Shown: piece after piece, positions 53,376 to 61,796 of the stretch
Numbering within the stretch: the stretch's first letter is position 1
How the letters are laid out: each line of letters starts with the position of its first letter
Source of the DNA: Streptomyces asiaticus
GTDB lineage: Bacteria; Actinomycetota; Actinomycetes; Streptomycetales; Streptomycetaceae
Length of the DNA stretch: 64,000 bases
NCBI RefSeq assembly: GCF_018138715.1
Contig: NZ_JAGSHX010000006.1
Coordinates: 6,200,001-6,264,000 of the forward strand
Direction: 5' to 3'
Notes under the pieces: generated by a model
What the model was told of the DNA's origin: nothing
Seen by the model: the letters and a program-made list of their open reading frames with translations, nothing else
Databases searched by the model: none
Position numbers and translations under genes: made by a program

Positions 53376-53698
53376 CCGACGAGCTCAGCCTCGCCGCAGC
53401 GGCACTCAGCGCCGCGCAGCTGATCTGGAACTACCCGCAACTGTCTGCCCAGCATCGGGCAGCCGCCGTTCGCTACGCCACGGTACGACGCCAGCTCGAC
53501 ATCATGCTGGCTGACAGGGACCGCCTCACCGACGACAACGTGAACGCCGTCTCGGCGACATGGGAAGACATCGAGAAAGCCGCCCCGGCCCTGTCCCGCC
53601 CTGTCCGGCGCCGGGCCAGGCGCGAGATCGCCGACCGCATCGCCCGTCGCCCCACTACGCAGATCACTCCGGCTGGCCGGCCACGGACAGGCGCCTGA
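53376..53698 (+). pseudogene. Possible SLATT-type protein 3' fragment
   Basis: A plus-strand frame reads DELSLAAAALSAAQLIWNYP, HRAAAVRYATVRRQLDIMLADRDRLTDDN and VSATWEDIEKAAPALSRPVRRRARREI. The helical, YxxxRRxL pattern is reminiscent of SLATT-domain proteins. The 5' part is missing and it abuts the monooxygenase remnant. The assignment is weak. Confidence 0.35.
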
Positions 53699-53885
53699 CC
53701 CGCCCACACCCCGGCCGGGCGAAAGCAGGGCGGCAGTGAAGGCCGGTCCGCCTGGCGGCGATAGACGCTAGCGGGATGGAGCCTCTGCGCGTTGGAAGGC
53801 CAATCCGCTGCGAGTGACCTCTGCACCCGTTCGCGAGCTGGCGCGACCGGCTCCGCGTGCGCCGAGACTGTTCATCCGGGGCGGT

Positions 53886-53907
53886 GTCGGGACGCAGTCG
53901 GGACGCA
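53886..53907 (+). repeat. Tandem 11-bp repeat, right end of element B
   Basis: GTCGGGACGCA twice in succession, identical to 36615-36636. Confidence 0.6.
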
Positions 53908-54021
53908 AGGATAGGAACAGACCAACAAAGACGAAGGGGCGCCGACACTGCTCACCCCTTCTGACCTGGGAAAGCGCCAAAAATGAGCGTGGACAGGCAA
54001 GGGCCGCCAAGATCCTCGAAA

Positions 54022-54066
54022 GACTCATAATCCGTCGGCCGTGGGTTCGAGTCCCACCCGCCCCAC
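54022..54066 (+). other. att site 3 (right boundary of the island)
   Basis: Forty-five of the 46 tRNA-derived bases are repeated here; the first base differs. No complete tRNA is formed. It marks the right end of element B. Confidence 0.88.
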
Positions 54067-54111
54067 CAGGGCACTACGCGGGCAGACCCATTCTGGCCCG
54101 CGACGACATAG

Positions 54112-54149
54112 GAACGGGAGTCGCCGCGCTCATGCGGTGACTCCCGTTC
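54112..54149. terminator. Hairpin after att site 3
   Basis: GAACGGGAGTC/GACTCCCGTTC stem like that at 36841-36878, with a slightly different loop. Confidence 0.7.
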
Positions 54150-54194
54150 ATCCGTTCAGCCCAAGAATTCGGCGCGGGGACGCTTCGGCACGCT

Positions 54195-54698
54195 TCAGCA
54201 CTCGGCTTCTTCCGCCGTGATCAACTCTCGCTGGGCGGTCTGTGCGACGCGGGCGAGGAGGGTGCGCAACTGCTCGGCGTCCTGGTCGCCGAGGTCGGTG
54301 AGGAGGCGGGCCTCAGCGGCGGCGAGGCCGCGGCGCACCTGCTTGAGCCGGGTGCGTCCGGTGTCGGCGAGCAGGACCTGGCGTACGCGGCGGTCGCGCG
54401 GGTCGGGCCTGCGCGTGATCAGTTCGTGCGCTTCGAGGTCGTCGAGGAGGTACGTCATCACCGTGCGGTCCAGGCTGACCTCCTTCGCCAGCGCGAGCTG
54501 CGAGGGCGGCTCGCCACTCGCCAGGGCGACCAGCACGAGGTAACCGCGCGCGCCTCCGGGGAGGTCGGCGACGGAGTCGGTGGCGACTCGGCGGAACGCG
54601 GCGCCGACCAGGCGGATCGCCCATCCCAGATCGGTGTCCAGGGCCAGGTCACCGCCCTCGCGGCGGGGCTTCTTGGTCTCGTCGTCGGGTGCGCTCAC
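54195..54698 (-). CDS. MarR-family regulator
   Basis: A 167-residue protein with LALAKEVSLDRTVMTYLLDDLEAHELITRRPDPRDRRVRQVLLADTG, the winged-helix signature including the DPRDRR wing. It starts with GTG at 54698; a palindromic operator sits 7 bases upstream of the start. Without room for a ribosome-binding site it may be translated from a leaderless mRNA. It probably represses itself, and possibly other genes. Confidence 0.9.
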   Translation of the reverse strand: MSAPDDETKKPRREGGDLALDTDLGWAIRLVGAAFRRVATDSVADLPGGARGYLVLVALASGEPPSQLALAKEVSLDRTVMTYLLDDLEAHELITRRPDPRDRRVRQVLLADTGRTRLKQVRRGLAAAEARLLTDLGDQDAEQLRTLLARVAQTAQRELITAEEAEC

Positions 54699-54705
54699 CC
54701 GCGTA

Positions 54706-54727
54706 ACCTAGCATGGACGTGCTAGGT
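54706..54727. promoter_or_regulatory. Palindromic operator of the MarR regulator
   Basis: ACCTAGCA and TGCTAGGT are perfect 8-bp inverted repeats around a 6-bp spacer. The position directly before the start codon, overlapping a TAGGTT -10-like hexamer on the minus strand, indicates autorepression. Confidence 0.75.
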
Positions 54728-54749
54728 GACAGATGTTCTTGTGGACAGA

Positions 54750-55910
54750 TCATCTGCCGTGGCGGTGCCACTCGCGTCCACCGTCGCGGGAGATCCATAG
54801 CCCTTCGCCCTTCACCAGGCCGTACGTCGCCGTCGTCGCGTCCGCGATGCCGTAGAGCGTCGTGCCGTCGACGGTCAACGACGTGAACGCCGCCGGTGTC
54901 TTCACTTCGTGGAAGGCGTTGTCGGCACGGTCGTCGGCGAGCCAGTAGCGGCCGCCCTCCTCGCCGACGAGCAGCCGCCCGTCCGCGAGCGACTCCATGA
55001 CCAGGGACTCCGGGCCGCGCTTCAGGTCCTGCCAGGGGATTCCGCCGGTGAGGACCGTCCGCCAGTGCTCGCCGCGGTCCGTCGTCAGCAACAGGCCGCG
55101 CACGCGCTCGCCCCGGGTGAGGGACAGCGCCGCGGTGCCACCCCGCGCGGCGAGGACGCCTCCCGTGTACGGCTTCGGGACGGCTCTGGAGCCGAGGGTG
55201 TGACCGTCGCGCTGCCATACGACGCGGTTGGGGGCGTCGGTCAGGGGCTGGTCCAGGCTCCAGGCCGTGCCCCGTTCGTCGACGGCGAAGCGGATGGCGT
55301 AGTCCGGCGCTCCGGCCGGTGGCGCCACGGTGCGGGTGGCGGGGCGGTAGACGAGGGTCGGCTCCAGTTCGGCGAGCAGGACGTCGCCGGGGCGGGTGCG
55401 CATCGGGGTCTCGGTGATGACGGCCTTGTGCCGCTTGCCGCGTACGTCGAGGGCGTACGCTCCCTCGGCTCCCTCGCCCGGCGGCACCCGCACGAAGCCG
55501 CCGCGCACCCCCTTGAACGCGGGCGGCGCGTCCTCCGCGTCCGCGTGTTCCGCGTGCTCGGCGACCGTATCGCCGTCGGGGCCGACGATGCGCCAGGCGG
55601 TGGCGGCCGGCCCCTCGTCGTCCTCGACGTTGCTCGCCTCGTACGCCAGGAGCAGTGAGCCGTCGTCCGCGCGGGCCACATCGGTGGGTGCCCCGGCCGC
55701 CTCGATGACATCGGCCGGGCGCGGCTGAGGGTCCTCGATGACGCGTCTGTACGTCGCCTCGCGGTCCCCGGAGTCCCCGTCACCGGAGCCGCCGGAGCCG
55801 CCCGCGCCGCCCGAGCCGCCCGGGCCGCAGGCGGTCAGCGCCAGCGCCGCACTCGCCGCGGTCGCCATGAGTCCGGCCGTCCGCCTCCCGCGTCTCCCCA
55901 GCCACATCAT
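54750..55910 (-). CDS. Lipoprotein of unknown function (beta-propeller-like)
   Basis: A 386-residue exported lipoprotein: a basic N-terminus MMWLGRRGRRTAGL, hydrophobic stretch and lipobox LALTACGPG, then a Gly/Ser-rich spacer. The rest has short strands with repeated WRIVGPDGD, TTDRGEHWRTVL and ISRDGGREWHRHGR segments, like Asp-box/sialidase-type propellers. The ATG at 55910 follows GAGGATG. It is upstream of marR on the same strand (52 bp gap). Confidence 0.7.
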   Translation of the reverse strand: MMWLGRRGRRTAGLMATAASAALALTACGPGGSGGAGGSGGSGDGDSGDREATYRRVIEDPQPRPADVIEAAGAPTDVARADDGSLLLAYEASNVEDDEGPAATAWRIVGPDGDTVAEHAEHADAEDAPPAFKGVRGGFVRVPPGEGAEGAYALDVRGKRHKAVITETPMRTRPGDVLLAELEPTLVYRPATRTVAPPAGAPDYAIRFAVDERGTAWSLDQPLTDAPNRVVWQRDGHTLGSRAVPKPYTGGVLAARGGTAALSLTRGERVRGLLLTTDRGEHWRTVLTGGIPWQDLKRGPESLVMESLADGRLLVGEEGGRYWLADDRADNAFHEVKTPAAFTSLTVDGTTLYGIADATTATYGLVKGEGLWISRDGGREWHRHGR

Positions 55911-56037
55911 CGCCACATCCTCACACGGCTCAACTCCTTTGCGGAAAGCGCGAAGCGCGGCCAGAGTGAACGGATGTGCAAGGACATCGATGCCGTGCCG
56001 ACAGTGGCCGGGCGCTTCGGATCGGGGGCGGGGACCG

Positions 56038-56481
56038 ATGAGTGACGCACCGCTGGCGGGTGCCCTGCGGCTGCCGGACGGCTCATGGGTCCGGGGGCGC
56101 GGTCTGCGGCATCCGCGGCCGGAGGGGCCGCTGCCCGGGTTCGGGCTGTATCTGGGGTCCCGCCGGTTGCGCGAGCGGCATGACGGGGAGCTGGGGTGGG
56201 AGCGCGCGTGGGTCGAGTGGCCCGACTTTCTGCTGCCCCGCGACCGCGACCTGGCCGTACGGCAGATCCGCGCGCTGCACCAGCGGGCCCGTGCGGGCAC
56301 GCCCGTGGAGGTCGCCTGCGGGGGTGGCGTCGGCCGGACCGGGACCGTCATCGCCTGCCTGGCCGTTCTGGCGGGGGTGGCCCCCGCCGACGCCGTGGCC
56401 TGGGTGCGCACCCACCATCACCCCCGGGCCGTCGAGACACCGTGGCAGCGGCGTTGGGTGGCTCGCTTTCCGGCCGGCTGA
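56038..56481 (+). CDS. Protein-tyrosine-phosphatase-like protein
   Basis: A 147-residue protein with the P-loop VACGGGVGRTG; C94 and R100 make the CX5R signature of dual-specificity or tyrosine phosphatases. The preceding WPDFLLPRD could hold the general acid Asp. The typical HC pair reads AC here. The ATG at 56038 has GGGG upstream. It is monocistronic, with unknown substrate. Confidence 0.8.
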   Translation: MSDAPLAGALRLPDGSWVRGRGLRHPRPEGPLPGFGLYLGSRRLRERHDGELGWERAWVEWPDFLLPRDRDLAVRQIRALHQRARAGTPVEVACGGGVGRTGTVIACLAVLAGVAPADAVAWVRTHHHPRAVETPWQRRWVARFPAG

Positions 56482-56539
56482 CGTAGAGACGCCTCCGGCC
56501 GCGGTGGCCCCCGTTCTCCCGTTCGGTTCAATGGTCTGT

Positions 56540-57361
56540 TCAGCCCTTCACCGCGCCGGAGAGCATCCCGGAGATGAAGTGCCGCTGGAGGAAGACATAC
56601 GAGGCGACGACCGGCAGGGCGACGATGATGGACGCGGCCGCCAGCACGGAGTACTGGGTGGTGTGCTCGCTCTGGAAGAAGGCCAGGCCGAGCGGCGCGG
56701 TGCGCTTGCTCTCGTCGGTGATCATGACCAGCGGGAGCAGGAACTCGTTCCAGGTCCACATGAACACCAGCATCGCCATCGTCAGCAGCGCCGGACGGCT
56801 GGTGGGCACCAGGATCCGCCACAGCAGCCGCCAGTCGGACGCCCCGTCCAGGCGCGCCGCCTCGATGACGCTGACCGGTACCGAGCGGAAGAAGTTGCGC
56901 ATCCAGAAGACACCGAAGGCGAGGGACTGGGCGGTCTGCGGGAGGATCAGCGACCAGTAGGAGTCGGTGAGTCCGGTGTCGCGCAGGTTGAAGTAGAGCG
57001 GGATGACGAACGCCTCGGGCGGCACCATCAGCCCGATGAGGGTGACGTAGAAGAGGACTGACCGGCCGGGGTAGTCGAAGTGCGCGAAGGAGAAGCCCGC
57101 CAGGATCGCCAGGACGGCCGTCAGCAACACCACCGACAACGCGACCAGCAGGCTGGAGGTCAGATACGTGGCGAAGTGGCCCTGGCGCCAGGCGGTGGAG
57201 AAGTTGCCGAGGTCCAGGTGGTGAGGCCAGGTGAAGGAGGGCCCGGACTCCGCGGCGGGGGTCAGCGCGGAGGACACCACGCCGATCAGCGGCAGCAGGG
57301 CCAGCGCGGCGAAGAGGGTGAGGATGGCGTAGTTGAACGCCCGTTCGCGGCCTGAGATCAC
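56540..57361 (-). CDS. ABC sugar transporter permease, MalG-like
   Basis: A 273-residue inner-membrane protein with six predicted helices and the EAA loop IEAARLDGASDWRLLWRILVPTSRPAL. The GTG at 57361 overlaps the first permease stop as GTGA. It pairs with the MalF-like protein; no ATPase gene is nearby, so a shared MsiK-type ATPase is likely, as usual in Streptomyces. Confidence 0.93.
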   Translation of the reverse strand: MISGRERAFNYAILTLFAALALLPLIGVVSSALTPAAESGPSFTWPHHLDLGNFSTAWRQGHFATYLTSSLLVALSVVLLTAVLAILAGFSFAHFDYPGRSVLFYVTLIGLMVPPEAFVIPLYFNLRDTGLTDSYWSLILPQTAQSLAFGVFWMRNFFRSVPVSVIEAARLDGASDWRLLWRILVPTSRPALLTMAMLVFMWTWNEFLLPLVMITDESKRTAPLGLAFFQSEHTTQYSVLAAASIIVALPVVASYVFLQRHFISGMLSGAVKG

Positions 57362-58308
57362 GTCTCGTCCTCCTGTGGCTGGACCTTGGTGATCAGGAAG
57401 GTGAGAAGGAGGATCACCGCGGTCAGGGTGACGGCGATGGCGCAGGCCGAGCCGACCTGGCCGGTGCCGAAGGCCCGGTTGTAGACCTCGTAGGCGGGCA
57501 GGCTGGTGGCGTTGCCCGGGCCGCCGTGGGTGGCGACGTACACCAGGTCGAAGGTGCGCAGGGCGGCGATCACGGTGAGGGTGAGCGCGACGGTGATCTG
57601 CCCGCGCAGCCCGGGCAGGGTGACGGCGAAGAACTCCCGCACCGGGCCCGCCCCGTCCAGCTTCGCCGCCTCGTACAGCTCCGCCGGGATCTGCCCGATG
57701 CCGGCGATGAACAGCACCAGACACAGGCCGATCTCCAGCCAGGTGCCGATGAGTCCGACGGCGGGCAGGGCGGTGGAGAAGTCGCCGAGCCAGGGGCGGG
57801 CCACCGTCTCGAGACCGATGGCGCGCAGCGCGGTGTTGAGCACGCCGTCGGGAGCGTAGATCGCCGTCCAGGCGGTGGCGGTCACGACCATGGCGACCAC
57901 CTGGGGCAGGAAGATCATCGCGCGGAAGACGGAGACGCCGCGCAGCCGGCCGGCCCGTGTGGTGACCGCGGCGAGCACCAGGGCGAGCGCGATCGGGATG
58001 ACGGAGAAGAACAGGATCAGGACGAAGGAGTGGAGGAAGCCCGCGCGCAGCTGCGGGTCGCGGGCGATCTCGGTGTAGTTGTCGAACCCGGCCCAGGTGG
58101 AGACGGAGATTCCGTCCCAGTGGAAGAGGGAGATCTGCACCAGCTGGCCGAGCGGGACCAGCAGGAAGACGGTGAGGACGGTCAGGGCGGGAAGGGCGTA
58201 GAGGTAGCCCTTCCACTGGATGACGCGGCCGCGGCGCCGGACCGGCTCCCGGGTGGGGGCGCCGGCCGGACGCTTGCGTGCCGTCGGGCGGTGTGCGGTG
58301 GCGGCCAT
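57358..58308 (-). CDS. ABC sugar transporter permease, MalF-like
   Basis: A 316-residue membrane protein with a basic N-terminus and an EAA loop ELYEAAKLDGAGPVREFFAVTLPGLRG. The ATG at 58308 lies 11 bp after the substrate-binding protein stop. It is part of the importer operon. Confidence 0.93.
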   Translation of the reverse strand: MAATAHRPTARKRPAGAPTREPVRRRGRVIQWKGYLYALPALTVLTVFLLVPLGQLVQISLFHWDGISVSTWAGFDNYTEIARDPQLRAGFLHSFVLILFFSVIPIALALVLAAVTTRAGRLRGVSVFRAMIFLPQVVAMVVTATAWTAIYAPDGVLNTALRAIGLETVARPWLGDFSTALPAVGLIGTWLEIGLCLVLFIAGIGQIPAELYEAAKLDGAGPVREFFAVTLPGLRGQITVALTLTVIAALRTFDLVYVATHGGPGNATSLPAYEVYNRAFGTGQVGSACAIAVTLTAVILLLTFLITKVQPQEDET

Positions 58309-58319
58309 GAGGTGGGGGT

Positions 58320-59702
58320 CTACCTGCTGTTCTGGAAGGAGGAGTAGTCGGACTGGAGCCGAGTGGTGAACGCCTTGGGGGTGAGGTGTCCGGCGGTCAG
58401 CTCCTGGACGGCGGCGGTGAGGGTGTCGTAGAAGGTCGGGGTGGTGTAGTCGAGGTAGGGCAGCAGTCCGTCCTTCTCGCTCACGGCCTTCCACCGCGTG
58501 AGGATGTCCTCGTCGACGGTGCCGGGCGTCGGCTTGTAGTCGGCCGGGGGAAGGGCGGGCAGGTTCCCGTGGGAGGCGGCGACCTTCATGCCGTTCTTGT
58601 TGACGAGGAAGTCGATGTACGCGCCGGCGACGTCCGGGTGCTTGGACTTGGAGGTCACGGACCATGCGAGGCCCTCGCCGCCCTGGGTGAGCGGGGGCTG
58701 CCCGGCGGCGGGGCTGAGCGCGGTGAAGCCGACGTTCTGCTTCATCTTCGGGGCGAGGACGGCCGACTGCCAGGTGCCTTCCAGGAGGAACAGGGACTTG
58801 CCCCGGCCGAAGGAGTCAACGGCCTGGTCCTTGCTCTTGCCGTTGAAGCCGGAGCCCAGATACCCCTTGTCGGCCCAGCGGCGCAGCGTGGTCGCGGCCT
58901 TGAGGGTGCCGGAGTCCGTCCACTTGGCGTCGCCCTCGTCGAAGACGAGCTTGCGGACCTCGGGCTTGCCGGCGGCGAGGGCCTGGATGACGCCGAAGAT
59001 GTGGATGCCGGGGCTCTTGTCGGCGTCGCCGTAGGAAAGGGGTTGCAGGCCCGACGCCTTGGCCTTGGCCAGTGCGGTCTCGAAGCCGCCGAGCGTGGTG
59101 GGCACGGACAGGCCGAGCGACTTCAGCTTGGCCTTGTTGTAGTAGACGCCGATGATCTCACCGGTCTGCGAGACGCCGTACAGATTGCCGGTCTTCCAGG
59201 TCTTGCCGTCGGGGGAGAAGCGGTTGAGGTCGAGCAGCTGGGACGGGAAGGAGGAGTCCCAGCCGTAGGCCTTGGCGTAGCGGTCCACCGGCTGGAGCAG
59301 CTTGCCCTTCACGAAGGCGCCCATGTCGGGGTAGCCCTGGTTCGCCTGGACGACGTCGGGCGGGTTGGCGGAGGACAGCGCGAGTTTCAGGGTGGTCTTG
59401 AGGTCGGCGAAGGACCGGGAGACGCGCTTGATGGTGACGTTCGGGTACTTCGCCATGAACGCCTTGTTGAGCGCCTCGGTGGAGACGTTGGCGCCCGGGT
59501 CGGTGTTCTGGTCCCACACGGTGAGGGTGACCTTCCCGGCCTTGGCGGGGTCGGTGGAGACCGGGCCGGAGGTCTTGGCGCTGGTGGCCGATCCGCCGCT
59601 CGGGCCGGGGGAGCAGGCCGCGACACCGGTCAGGACACCGGTGGCGAGCGCCGCCGCGGCTATGAGGCGCCGACGGGGGCGTCGTGGGGTTCTCTCGGCC
59701 AT
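58320..59702 (-). CDS. Sugar-binding lipoprotein of the ABC importer
   Basis: A 460-residue extracellular solute-binding protein of the family-1 type. A basic N-terminus RTPRRPRRRL, hydrophobic stretch and lipobox TGVAACSPG are followed by VTLTVWDQNTDPGANVSTEALNKAFMAKYPNV and FLLEGTWQSAVLAPKM. GGAGG precedes the ATG at 59702 by about 10 bases. The ligand is unknown; the neighbouring GH4 enzyme suggests a glucoside. Confidence 0.92.
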   Translation of the reverse strand: MAERTPRRPRRRLIAAAALATGVLTGVAACSPGPSGGSATSAKTSGPVSTDPAKAGKVTLTVWDQNTDPGANVSTEALNKAFMAKYPNVTIKRVSRSFADLKTTLKLALSSANPPDVVQANQGYPDMGAFVKGKLLQPVDRYAKAYGWDSSFPSQLLDLNRFSPDGKTWKTGNLYGVSQTGEIIGVYYNKAKLKSLGLSVPTTLGGFETALAKAKASGLQPLSYGDADKSPGIHIFGVIQALAAGKPEVRKLVFDEGDAKWTDSGTLKAATTLRRWADKGYLGSGFNGKSKDQAVDSFGRGKSLFLLEGTWQSAVLAPKMKQNVGFTALSPAAGQPPLTQGGEGLAWSVTSKSKHPDVAGAYIDFLVNKNGMKVAASHGNLPALPPADYKPTPGTVDEDILTRWKAVSEKDGLLPYLDYTTPTFYDTLTAAVQELTAGHLTPKAFTTRLQSDYSSFQNSR

Positions 59703-59920
59703 GGGGTGGTCCTCCTGGTGCTGGGGGTGCTGGGGGTGCGGTGGGTGCCGGGGGTGCGGCCGTACGGGGCTGAGGGTGTGGCCGCCCGGGGCTGGGAGTG
59801 CGGCCGCCCGGGGCTGGGGCGGTGGCTGTCGGATGCGGCGGTGGCTGTCGGATGTGGCGGGGCGCGGTCGTCCGGCCTGAGCCGGGTCGTGGGAGCGAGG
59901 CCCGGGCCGGGGCGCGGGAG
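59703..59920. other. Intergenic region with GGGGGTGC- and GGCTGTCGGATG-type repeats
   Basis: Tandem short repeats (GCTGGGGGT, GGCCGCCCGGGGCTGGG, and GGTGGCTGTCGGATG twice) lie between the kinase stop and the importer operon. No gene is seen. It should contain the importer promoter. Confidence 0.6.
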
Positions 59921-60868
59921 CTAGGGCTTGATCGCACGGATGCGGATGAGGTCCGCGTCCGGGATCCGGGGGGTGCGTTCGAGGAAGGCGTCGATCGCCT
60001 CCCACTGCGGTGCGCTGTTCGCGCCGCCCAGGCTCTGCACCGACAGGGCGGCGCACAGTCCGGCGAAGCGGAGCCGGGTGGTGAGGGGCCAGTCGTGGTT
60101 CAGGCCGGTGATCAGTCCCGCGGTGAACACATCACCGGCGCCGGTGGGATCGACGGCCGGCACCCGGGGTACGGCGACCCGGACCAGCTCACCGGTGGCG
60201 CCGTCCACCGCGACCGCGCCGTTTCCGCCATCGGTCACGACGACGTCGGGCACATGGTCGGCGAGGACCTTCACGGCCTGCTCGACCGTGCCGGTGCGGG
60301 TGTAGCTCGTCGCCTCGACGGCGTTGCAGATGAACACGTCGACCTCGGCGAGCCGGGTGAGCAGCTCCCGTGACCACTGGCCGGTGGGGTCCCAGCCGAC
60401 GCCGCCCACCACCCGGGTGCCGCGGGCGCGGAACTCGGCCGCCCAGGCGGGCAGCGGCCGTCCGATCCCGAGCTGGAGGAAGCGGACGGCGGGCAGCTCG
60501 CCCTCCCACACCTCGGGGCGCAGGGCCCCCTTCTCCTCGTAGGTGAGGAAGGCGCGGTCGTGTTCCTGGGTCACCGCGACCGTGACCGGGGTGTGCACGG
60601 CGGGATCGCGGCGCAGCCAGGTCGGATCCAGGTTCTGCTCGGCCGCGAGCCGGGCGGCGAGGTGCTCGCCGAAGAGGTCGGTGCCGATCACCCCCAGGAT
60701 CCCGGTCCGCAGTCCGAGGCGGGCGGTGGCGACGGCGCGGGTCGCGGTTCCCCCGGGGGAGACGGCGAACCGGTCGGCGTACACCTCGGTTCCCGGGGTG
60801 GGCAGATGGGGGATGCCGCCGAGGACGAGGTCGCAGAAGACCTCGCCGGCGAAGAGCACGTCGAGCAC
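59921..60868 (-). CDS. PfkB-family carbohydrate kinase
   Basis: A 315-residue kinase of the ribokinase/PfkB family: a PGGTATRAVATARLG substrate motif near the N-terminus and DPTGAGDVFTAGLITGL near the C-terminus, with the catalytic Asp in GAGD. The GTG at 60868 follows AGAGGCGG; a TTG at 60910 would overlap the operator at 60903-60920. It diverges from the DeoR gene. It probably phosphorylates the imported sugar or its product. Confidence 0.88.
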   Translation of the reverse strand: MLDVLFAGEVFCDLVLGGIPHLPTPGTEVYADRFAVSPGGTATRAVATARLGLRTGILGVIGTDLFGEHLAARLAAEQNLDPTWLRRDPAVHTPVTVAVTQEHDRAFLTYEEKGALRPEVWEGELPAVRFLQLGIGRPLPAWAAEFRARGTRVVGGVGWDPTGQWSRELLTRLAEVDVFICNAVEATSYTRTGTVEQAVKVLADHVPDVVVTDGGNGAVAVDGATGELVRVAVPRVPAVDPTGAGDVFTAGLITGLNHDWPLTTRLRFAGLCAALSVQSLGGANSAPQWEAIDAFLERTPRIPDADLIRIRAIKP

Positions 60869-60902
60869 GGAGACCGCCTCTTTCCGGTGCGACCACGGTG
60901 AA

Positions 60903-60920
60903 GTGCTCAACTATGAGCAC
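60903..60920. promoter_or_regulatory. Palindrome upstream of the PfkB gene
   Basis: GTGCTC-AACTAT-GAGCAC: perfect 6-bp arms around a 6-bp centre, 35 bp before the kinase start. Confidence 0.5.
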
Positions 60921-60972
60921 CGCCGCTACGGAATGACAAGAGTCGATCAGCAACAAGAACATCTCTTATCTT

Positions 60973-60992
60973 CATGACTGACTTCAGTCATG
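60973..60992. promoter_or_regulatory. Palindromic operator upstream of the DeoR gene
   Basis: CATGACTGA and TCAGTCATG are perfect 9-bp arms with a 2-bp centre, ending 18 bp before the GTG at 61011. It is probably bound by the DeoR regulator and could control both divergent transcripts. Confidence 0.65.
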
Positions 60993-61010
60993 TGGTGCTA
61001 GGGTCAATGC

Positions 61011-61796
61011 GTGACTTCACGCAAACGACATGCGAAGATCGTCGAGTCACTCCGGTCGACCGGAGTGGCCTCGGTACGCGAGCTCGCTGAGAACCTCCAG
61101 GTCAGCGAGTCCACGATTCGCCGGGACCTGACCCTCCTCGACCGCAACGGCGAGCTGGTCCGCACCTACGGCGGAGCGGCCCTGTCACTGCGCGGCGCCG
61201 CGGAAGCCGCCGGCGCGGACACGGAGAAAGAGATTCCGTTCGACGTGGTCATCTCGCGCGACGAGGCGCTGAAGGACGCGATGGCCGAGGAGGCCGTGAA
61301 GCTGATCGAGGACGACAGCGTGATCGTCCTCGATATCGGAACCACCCCCCTGGCCATCGCTCGCCGGCTGCGGGGCCGTTCCGTCACCGTCATCACCAGC
61401 AGCCTGCCGGTGCTCGACGAACTCCGCGACGACGACGCCGTGCGGCTGGTGATGCTCGGTGGGGTGCTGCGCCGCAACTACCAGTCCCTGGTCGGCTCCC
61501 TGACCGAGCAGGCACTCCGCCAGGTCAGCGCCGACCTGCTCTTCCTGAGCTGCACCGGAGTACGGCCCAACGGTCATGTGGTGGACAACATGGCCGTCGA
61601 GGCCCCCCTGAAACAGGCCATGATCGAGACGGCCGGGAAGGTCGTCCTGGTCGCCGCCGAGACCAAGTTCCCCGGCACCGGATCGCTGCGCGTGTGCTCG
61701 CTCTCCGACCTCGACGTCCTGATCACCACCAGCGGTGCCGACCCCAACACGCTCCAGCTCTGCCGCGAGGCGGACGGAAAGGTGATACTCGCATGA
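61011..61796 (+). CDS. DeoR/GlpR-family regulator
   Basis: A 261-residue regulator. N-terminal HTH RELAENLQVSESTIRRDLTLLDRNGELVRTYGGA is the classic DeoR signature, followed by a sugar-phosphate-sensing domain (IVLDIGTTPLAIARRL, LLFLSCTGVRPNG). The stop overlaps the GH4 start as ATGA. It probably responds to a phosphorylated sugar of this pathway. Confidence 0.94.
   Translation: MTSRKRHAKIVESLRSTGVASVRELAENLQVSESTIRRDLTLLDRNGELVRTYGGAALSLRGAAEAAGADTEKEIPFDVVISRDEALKDAMAEEAVKLIEDDSVIVLDIGTTPLAIARRLRGRSVTVITSSLPVLDELRDDDAVRLVMLGGVLRRNYQSLVGSLTEQALRQVSADLLFLSCTGVRPNGHVVDNMAVEAPLKQAMIETAGKVVLVAAETKFPGTGSLRVCSLSDLDVLITTSGADPNTLQLCREADGKVILA

Larger units (their letters stand above)
30573..54066. 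mobile_element. Composite tRNA-integrated genomic island (two tandem elements)
   Basis: The island is delimited by the 46-bp 3' tRNA segment at 30573-30618 and its copies at 36750-36795 and 54022-54066. The middle copy splits it into element A (about 6.2 kb) and element B (about 17.3 kb). About 140 bp to the left of the second and third copies and about 95 bp to their right are also similar, which indicates related elements. Only one integrase gene is visible, and it is truncated, so the island may be immobile without help. The content is defence genes in A and a broken mosaic in B. Confidence 0.85.
53699..54194. other. Right end of element B with att site 3, no gene
   Basis: About 500 bp without a gene. 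It contains the tandem 11-bp repeats (53886-53907), a stretch similar to 36603-36749, att site 3 and a hairpin. Confidence 0.65.
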
